From: Phycisphaerae bacterium
GTDB lineage: Bacteria > Planctomycetota > Phycisphaerae > Tepidisphaerales > Tepidisphaeraceae
Assembly (NCBI GenBank): GCA_014380825.1
Contig: JACMJD010000242.1
Span: 1 to 10,651 of the forward strand
Direction of reading: 5' to 3'
DNA: 10,651 nucleotides
Position numbers and translations under genes: made by a program
Part shown: positions 5,690-10,651 of the stretch, one piece after another
Position numbering within the stretch: position 1 is the stretch's first letter
How the letters are laid out: every line of letters begins with the position of its first letter
Notes under the pieces: model-generated
Told to the model about the DNA's origin: nothing
What the model saw: only the letters and a program-made list of their open reading frames with translations
Database searches by the model: none

Positions 5690-8506
5690 TCAGGGCCGCG
5701 TGGGTGGTCGAGAAGTGCTGGATGGGGCGCTTGCGGGCGGGGGCATCGCGTCGAGTTGCTTACGCAGCGCGGCGGATTCCTCGGGCCGATTTGTTGCATC
5801 GCAAACCTGCGCCAGTGCAGTCATTGCCTGACGCATCGACGGGCCGTTTTCCGCATTGGCAGCGCGCAAGCGATCGATGCTCGCGCGCAGCGATGCCTCG
5901 GCTTCGGCGAAGCGGTTCTGCTTCACGAGGAACAGCCCATACAGGCCAGTCGCGCGCGCGATCGCGCGCGGATCGCCTTCAACCTTCGACACTTTCTCGT
6001 ACATCTCTTTGAGAAGCGGCTCGGCATCGGCCGGACGCAATTGCGTTTCATAATGCTCGGCGAGGAGCCCGACGATCAGAATCGTCGTCGGATGCTCCTC
6101 GCCATTCACGCGCCGCGAGCCGGCGAGTGCTTGTTTGTATATCGTCTCGGCATCGGCGGAACGTCCGAGCCGATCAAGCAGTCGCGCGAGATTGGTCGCG
6201 AACGCCACCGTATCCGGATGATTTTCGCCATTGACCCGACGGCATCGCTCCATTGTCAAGCGATAAAGTTGTTCTGCCTCGTCCAGTCTCCCCACGAACA
6301 TCAGCAGTTCCGCCAGATTGTTGCAGACGATCAGCGTGCTCGGATGCTCTTCGCCGAGCACCGTCTGCATTCCGGCGTACGCTTCGCGATATAGCGATTC
6401 AGCCTGATCCAACTTCGCTTGATTTCGCAACCCTAATGCAAGATCGCTTATCGCAATCAGCGTTTGCGGATGCAGATTTCCCTGAACGCGCCGGCGCTTC
6501 GCGAGCGCTTCGCGGGACAGCGATTCCGCCTCGTCAAGGCGACCCTGCCGGCCCAGCGATTTTGCGAGGTAGTTGATCGATCCGATCGTGTCCGGGTCAT
6601 CCTCGCCGAGCACTCGTCGGCGCGCCTGGAGCACCTGGCGATGAATTTGCTGCGCATCGTTGAGCTTGCCGAGATCATCCAGCAATGTCGCCAGATTGAA
6701 CTGCCGCCGCAGCGTGTGTGGATCGTCCGGCCCGAGCGTCGCAATACTCCGGGCGACTGCGTCGCGACACAGCGGCTCGGCCGCGCTGTAGTTTGCCTGG
6801 TACTGAAGATAAAGCGCCACGCTTGATTCGGAATCGATCGTGTCAAAATGATCAGGTCCGAGCAGCTTCCGGCGAATCTCCAGTGCGGCCTGCGCGTGCA
6901 AGAGCGCAATATCGACGTGGCCAAGCGCTTCGTATGACTGCGCCAACGCCATGCGGACGGAGGCCTCGATCGTCGGACGATCTCTCAGTTTTTCGCCGAC
7001 ACTCTTTGCTGCGTTGTCGAGCGCCTGTTTGACCGAAACTTCCTTGCCTTGCGCGACCGCCGGATCGGCAGCGCCGAGCACGTCGGCGGCGAGAAATTCA
7101 TTCACTGCCTGCGTATCCTGTCGCGCGGCTTGCGCGTCGCGCTTCTGGCGTTCAGCTTCGTCACGCTGAACTTTCAATTCCGCGTTCGCCAGATTCGTGC
7201 GGTGTTGCTCAGAACGAATCCCGCGGATGTAGACGGCCGTTCCCACGATCACCAGCAGGGTGGCGGTGGCGGTCAGCGTCACGCCGTTGCGGTGCCGGCG
7301 GATAAACTTACGCAGTCGATACGCACTATTGGGCGGCCCCGCGATGACCGGTTCATTAGCGAGATGCCGGGCAACATCCGCGATCAGCGCGCTGGCGGTC
7401 TCGTATCGGCGGGAACGATCCTTCTCCAGCGCCTTCATCACAATCCAATCCAGATCGCCGCGCACTTCAGTGTTCAGCTTCCGCGGCTCCAACTGTCGCC
7501 GCGCCGCAACGGTGGCCAGCGTGTCTTTCATCGCGCTCAGCCGTGTGCTGGGTCGTGGCGGATCGACGTCGCGGATCATACGTTGAATCTCGCCGTACGC
7601 TTTGGACCGCAGTTCTTTTCCATCGAACGGTGTCGTGCCCGTGAGCAGCTCATACAGCAGGACGCCCAGCGAATAGATGTCGGTGCGCGTGTCGATGTCC
7701 AGCGATCCGTCCGCTTGCTCCGGGCTCATGTATTCCGGCGTGCCGACGAGCTGACGAAATTCCGTGAAGAGCGTTTTTTCAGTGAGGCGCGATTGCGTCG
7801 CCTTGGCGATGCCAAAGTCGATCACTTTCGCTACGGCGCGGTCGTCCTGCAAAAATACGAGGATATTCGTCGGCTTGATATCGCGGTGGATGATGCCCTT
7901 CGTATGCGCGTGCTGAAGCGCGTGACACACCTGGCCGAACAGATCGAGCCGGCGCTCGAGGCTGAGGTTGGCGTTGTCGCAAAACTTGGTGATCGGGATT
8001 CCTTTCACCAACTCCATGACGAAATAAGGGCGGCCGTTCGCGGTTTCGCCGGCGTCGAACACGCGGGCGATGTTGGGATGATCCATCATCGCCAGCGCCT
8101 GGCGTTCAGCTTCGAAGCGCGCGATCACCGCGCGCGTGTCCATTCCGACTTTGATGATCTTCAGCGCCACGCGCCGGCGTACCGGATGCGACTGATCGGC
8201 CATGTAAACCGTGCCGAAGCCACCTTCGCCGATGACCTGAAGAAGTTTGTACGGGCCGATCGGTTCGCGCGGAACAGTTGCAGGCTGAGTCGCTTCGGTC
8301 GTGCCCGCACCGGTGGTGGGCTGAGCGAAGAAATCGCCCGCGCCTTCGTCGGCAACGAGCAACGACTCAACGGCGCGGCGAAGCTCGTCGTTCCCAGCGC
8401 AACGGTGATCGAGAAACTCCGCACGCTCGGCGGGCGATAGCTCGCTCGCCTGGAGAAAGATCTCCTTCACTTCGTTTCCACGGGATGTGTCGTCTCTATC
8501 TGTCAT
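5690..8506 (-). CDS. Membrane Ser/Thr protein kinase with TPR tail (kinase 2)
   Basis: This 938-residue Hanks-type kinase is complete. Residues 1-80 are a linker with the [19 protein letters not shown] element common in planctomycete kinases. The kinase domain (about 85-345) has the glycine loop GEGGFGTV (93-100), Lys116 in VALK, HRD at 207-209 with K211 and N214, DFG at 230-232 and SPE at 261-263, so it should be active. A single membrane span lies near 409-427, then a charged coiled stretch (to about 465). TPRs of 42 residues follow (about 515-915), kinesin-light-chain type, probably outside the membrane as a protein-binding sensor. A Pro/Ser/Thr-rich tail ends it. I start at the ATG at 8506, which overlaps the stop of kinase 1 (ATGA), although the frame stays open upstream to 9148. 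Confidence 0.88.
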   Translation of the reverse strand: MTDRDDTSRGNEVKEIFLQASELSPAERAEFLDHRCAGNDELRRAVESLLVADEGAGDFFAQPTTGAGTTEATQPATVPREPIGPYKLLQVIGEGGFGTVYMADQSHPVRRRVALKIIKVGMDTRAVIARFEAERQALAMMDHPNIARVFDAGETANGRPYFVMELVKGIPITKFCDNANLSLERRLDLFGQVCHALQHAHTKGIIHRDIKPTNILVFLQDDRAVAKVIDFGIAKATQSRLTEKTLFTEFRQLVGTPEYMSPEQADGSLDIDTRTDIYSLGVLLYELLTGTTPFDGKELRSKAYGEIQRMIRDVDPPRPSTRLSAMKDTLATVAARRQLEPRKLNTEVRGDLDWIVMKALEKDRSRRYETASALIADVARHLANEPVIAGPPNSAYRLRKFIRRHRNGVTLTATATLLVIVGTAVYIRGIRSEQHRTNLANAELKVQRDEAERQKRDAQAARQDTQAVNEFLAADVLGAADPAVAQGKEVSVKQALDNAAKSVGEKLRDRPTIEASVRMALAQSYEALGHVDIALLHAQAALEIRRKLLGPDHFDTIDSESSVALYLQYQANYSAAEPLCRDAVARSIATLGPDDPHTLRRQFNLATLLDDLGKLNDAQQIHRQVLQARRRVLGEDDPDTIGSINYLAKSLGRQGRLDEAESLSREALAKRRRVQGNLHPQTLIAISDLALGLRNQAKLDQAESLYREAYAGMQTVLGEEHPSTLIVCNNLAELLMFVGRLDEAEQLYRLTMERCRRVNGENHPDTVAFATNLARLLDRLGRSADAETIYKQALAGSRRVNGEEHPTTILIVGLLAEHYETQLRPADAEPLLKEMYEKVSKVEGDPRAIARATGLYGLFLVKQNRFAEAEASLRASIDRLRAANAENGPSMRQAMTALAQVCDATNRPEESAALRKQLDAMPPPASAPSSTSRPPTRP

Positions 8507-9148
8507 GAACTCGATCGAGTGGTTGTCGGTTTCGACGTAGCCGCGGGCACCCGTGCCTTCCAATACTTCCCGCGCGTCGTAGCCCTTATCAGGCTCGGCT
8601 GTGTTCCAGCCGTCGTAAAGTGTAACAAGGGAATCGATCGTTTCCGCGTATCTTCCCGGCGGGGCATCCGGCGCGGTGCGGTTGATTCGCTCGGCGTCAA
8701 TCAGGGCGTCTTCGGCATCGGCACGCCGATCTAGTTTCATAAGGGTTTGCCCGTGCAAGAGCCGAAGCACGCCTACGCGCCAGGCGTCCTTACCGTCCGA
8801 AACCGAAAAAGTGTCGCCCGCTTCGCGGAAGAGCGGGTGGGCCTCGGCGTGCTTGCCCTGCGCCGCGAGCAGGATCGCCAGGTTGCACGCGCCGCTCCCG
8901 AGGTCCGGGTGGTTCGGCGGGAGACTCTTGCGGTAAATTTCCAGCGCCTCGCGCACGAGCGGTTCGGCCTCGGCGATTTTGCCCTGGCCCCGCAGCATGC
9001 CGGCTGCGTCGTTCAGATTGTTCGCCAGCAACGGGTGCCCGCTGGGCAATGTTCGGCGGCGAATTTCCAGCGCTTCCCGAAACAGTGGTTCGGCGTCGGC
9101 ATGCTTGCCTTGCGCGTAGAGCGCATTCGCGAGATTGTTGACCGACAT
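8503..9148 (-). pseudogene. TPR tail of kinase 1, displaced by two frameshifts
   Basis: From 9148 downward this frame encodes typical TPR sequence, opening [20 protein letters not shown] and running to SLVTLYDGW, which continues the TPR array of kinase 1 rather than beginning a new protein. Near 8570-8576 a second indel is needed: the sequence then reads [18 protein letters not shown] in the original kinase-1 frame, the usual WxAK-type ending and Ser/Thr/Pro tail of such kinases, and stops at TGA 8505-8503. Without that second correction the frame runs straight into kinase 2. Whether the breaks are real mutations or assembly errors cannot be told here; if they are errors this is simply the C terminus of kinase 1. 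Confidence 0.7.
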
Positions 9149-10651
9149 CCGACTGGCTGTACCTTGCGGCGGATCGTCAGAGCTTCGCGGAATAGCGTTT
9201 CGGCTTCGGCGTACCGATCCACCTCGAATAACAGCGCCCCAAGATTGGTCAACCCTCCTGCGACCGCCACATCGTCAGGAGTGCGGAGTCGGCGGCGAAC
9301 TGCCAGACCTTCGCGATGGAGCGTTTCGGCTTCGCTTACCTTTCGCTCGTCCGCAAGCACACCCGCGAGGTGATTCAGGCTGTCGGCGACGACGCGCTCG
9401 TCCGCCGGCGCGGCCGAGCGCCGAATGCGCAGCGCCTCACGATGGAGCGACTCAGCCTCGGCTAATTTTCGCAGTGACCGAAGTGTGACCGCCAGATTGT
9501 TCATCGCGTCGGCGGTGAGCGGATGATCCGGTGGAAGTGCGGCGCGGCGAAGTTTCAGCGCGCGGCGAAGCAGCGGCTCGGCGTCCTGGTAGCGGCCCAG
9601 CCCCAGGAGGGTCACGCCAATCATTTGCCGCACCCCGGCTTCAACGAGCGGCTGATCTTTCAGTTTGCCCGCATCCAACTCGGTTATCGCCGCGGTCACT
9701 GCCTGTAGCACGGTGACCGTATCGCCGAGCATCTTGTCCGGATCCGCCGCGCCGAGCATGTCGGTCTGAAACTCGCTGACGGCCTGCGCGATGGCGGCTT
9801 GGCGAGCGGCTTCCTGCGCTTGCCGTTCGGCCTCGCGTCGCTGCCTTGCCTGTCCGACCAAACCGATCGTCGTGCCGATGATTCCCGCGATCAACACGAC
9901 GAGCACGACCACCGACGCCGCAACCGGCCCGCGATGCCTTCGTACAAACTTTCGGACCCGATAGCTCGCACTCGCCTGCGATGCATTCACGGTTTCATCG
10001 TTCAGATGATGACTGATATCGCTCGCCAGCGCCGATGCCGACTCGTATCGACGGCGCCGGTCTTTCTCCAGGCACTTCATCACGATCCAGTCCAGTTCGC
10101 CTCGGATCGTTGCGCTGAGCTTCTTCGGTTCCGTCGATCGATGCGCAGCGACATTCGGCAAGGTCTCCAGCGTCGATAACCGCGTGCTCGGCCGCGGCGG
10201 GTCAACCTCGCGAATCATCCGCTGCATTTCCTCGTACGCCTTGCTTCGCAGCTCGCGCGGATCAAACGGCGGCGCGCCGGTCAGCAGCTCATAAAGCACG
10301 ACGCCAAGGCTGTAGACGTCCGATCGCGTATCGACATCCAGCCCGCTCATCTCCGCCTGCTCGGGCGACATGTATGCCGGTGTGCCGATCAACTGGCGGA
10401 ACTCGGTGAACAGCGTGCGTTCGGTAAGGCGCGCCTGGGTCGCTTTCGCCACGCCGAAGTCGATGATCTTCGGTACGGGTTTGTCGTCGTGCAGCGTGAC
10501 GAGAATATTGCTGGGCTTGATGTCGCGATGAATGATTCCCTTCTGATGCGCATGCTGCACTGCTTGGCAGACGGGGATGAATAACTCCAGCCGCTGCTGC
10601 GTGGTCAAGCGTGCGTGATCGCAGTACTGCGTAATCGGATCGCCCTTGACC
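9013..10651 (-). CDS. Ser/Thr kinase with TPRs (kinase 1), 5'-partial and frameshifted
   Basis: The gene enters from the right edge already inside the kinase domain: the first residues are [20 protein letters not shown], so glycine loop, catalytic Lys and start lie outside. HRD (10530-10522, in [11 protein letters not shown]) and DFG (10461-10453) are intact, as is [11 protein letters not shown] membrane span ([20 protein letters not shown]) follows, then a charged linker and 42-residue TPRs. At about 9156 the TPR pattern breaks after IRRKVQP and 46 unrelated residues lead to a stop at 9013; the proper TPR continuation is in the next frame from 9148. The encoded product would keep kinase, membrane span and about four TPRs. 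It is a close paralogue of kinase 2 in the same layout, so an old tandem duplication is likely. Confidence 0.85.
   Translation of the reverse strand, partial: VKGDPITQYCDHARLTTQQRLELFIPVCQAVQHAHQKGIIHRDIKPSNILVTLHDDKPVPKIIDFGVAKATQARLTERTLFTEFRQLIGTPAYMSPEQAEMSGLDVDTRSDVYSLGVVLYELLTGAPPFDPRELRSKAYEEMQRMIREVDPPRPSTRLSTLETLPNVAAHRSTEPKKLSATIRGELDWIVMKCLEKDRRRRYESASALASDISHHLNDETVNASQASASYRVRKFVRRHRGPVAASVVVLVVLIAGIIGTTIGLVGQARQRREAERQAQEAARQAAIAQAVSEFQTDMLGAADPDKMLGDTVTVLQAVTAAITELDAGKLKDQPLVEAGVRQMIGVTLLGLGRYQDAEPLLRRALKLRRAALPPDHPLTADAMNNLAVTLRSLRKLAEAESLHREALRIRRSAAPADERVVADSLNHLAGVLADERKVSEAETLHREGLAVRRRLRTPDDVAVAGGLTNLGALLFEVDRYAEAETLFREALTIRRKVQPVGCRSTISRMRSTRKASMPTPNHCFGKRWKFAAEHCPAGTRCWRTI

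Noticed and set aside
4895..6394. A 499-codon forward-strand open frame
   Set aside because: It runs antisense to the PilZ gene and the end of kinase 2, both strongly supported by motifs. Its product is Arg/His-rich and without recognisable domains, as expected for a shadow in GC-rich DNA.
7049..8440. A 463-codon forward-strand open frame
   Set aside because: It is antisense to the kinase domain of kinase 2; composition is typical of an antisense shadow and no motif supports it.
5690..9148. A single 1152-residue protein with TPRs in front of the kinase
   Set aside because: The first 214 residues continue the TPR array of the upstream kinase, and the alternative frame gives a family-typical C terminus ending in TGA overlapping the ATG at 8506. 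Fusion through a frameshift is the better explanation.
9146..9160. Programmed ribosomal frameshift in kinase 1
   Set aside because: No slippery heptamer or downstream pseudoknot is seen, and the TPR linker is shortened as well as shifted, which points to a deletion instead.

Overview
The window looks like a chromosomal piece of a GC-rich, flagellated member of the Planctomycetota, probably of the Phycisphaerae side. The basis is two large membrane-anchored Ser/Thr kinases with kinesin-light-chain-like TPR tails, a combination greatly expanded in that phylum, next to a filament-assembly gene cluster. The lineage is inferred from gene style, not from a marker gene.

Left edge (1-86): an inverted repeat built from degenerate 7-base units, immediately before a forward-strand TatD-family metal-dependent hydrolase gene (87-851). 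Everything else is on the minus strand and converges on tatD, leaving only 19 bases between the two stop codons.

Flagellar block (871-5608, read right to left): PilZ-domain protein, a possible small membrane ORF interrupted at codon 9, an 82-residue basic protein, a very long FliD filament cap (1021 aa), and the FliS flagellin chaperone. A sigma-28 (FliA)-like promoter lies upstream of the PilZ gene. Spacing is tight from PilZ to FliD. A 120-base gap between fliD and fliS holds a hairpin, a perfect 14-base palindrome and a possible second sigma-28 -10 element. The likely logic is a late flagellar operon in which a c-di-GMP receptor is made together with the filament cap and the flagellin chaperone. 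FliD is enlarged by five approximately 90-residue units, each ending in DLG(L/I), plus one plain Flagellin_IN motif. One of the five sits inside the C-terminal FliD region.

Kinase block (5690 to the right edge): two tandem, paralogous kinase-TM-TPR genes. The downstream one (5690-8506) is complete and looks intact. The upstream one runs off the right edge and is disrupted twice. A loss of bases near 9149-9156 moves the TPR tail into another frame, and a second indel near 8570-8576 restores the original frame, which then stops at a TGA overlapping the ATG of the next kinase (ATGA). A naive ORF call therefore fuses the tail of kinase 1 to kinase 2 as one 1152-residue protein; I regard that as an artefact.

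I see no CRISPR array, RNA gene, insertion sequence or defence system. The observations most worth following are the FliD repeat expansion, the PilZ/sigma-28 link to filament assembly, the interrupted small membrane ORF, and the doubly frameshifted kinase.
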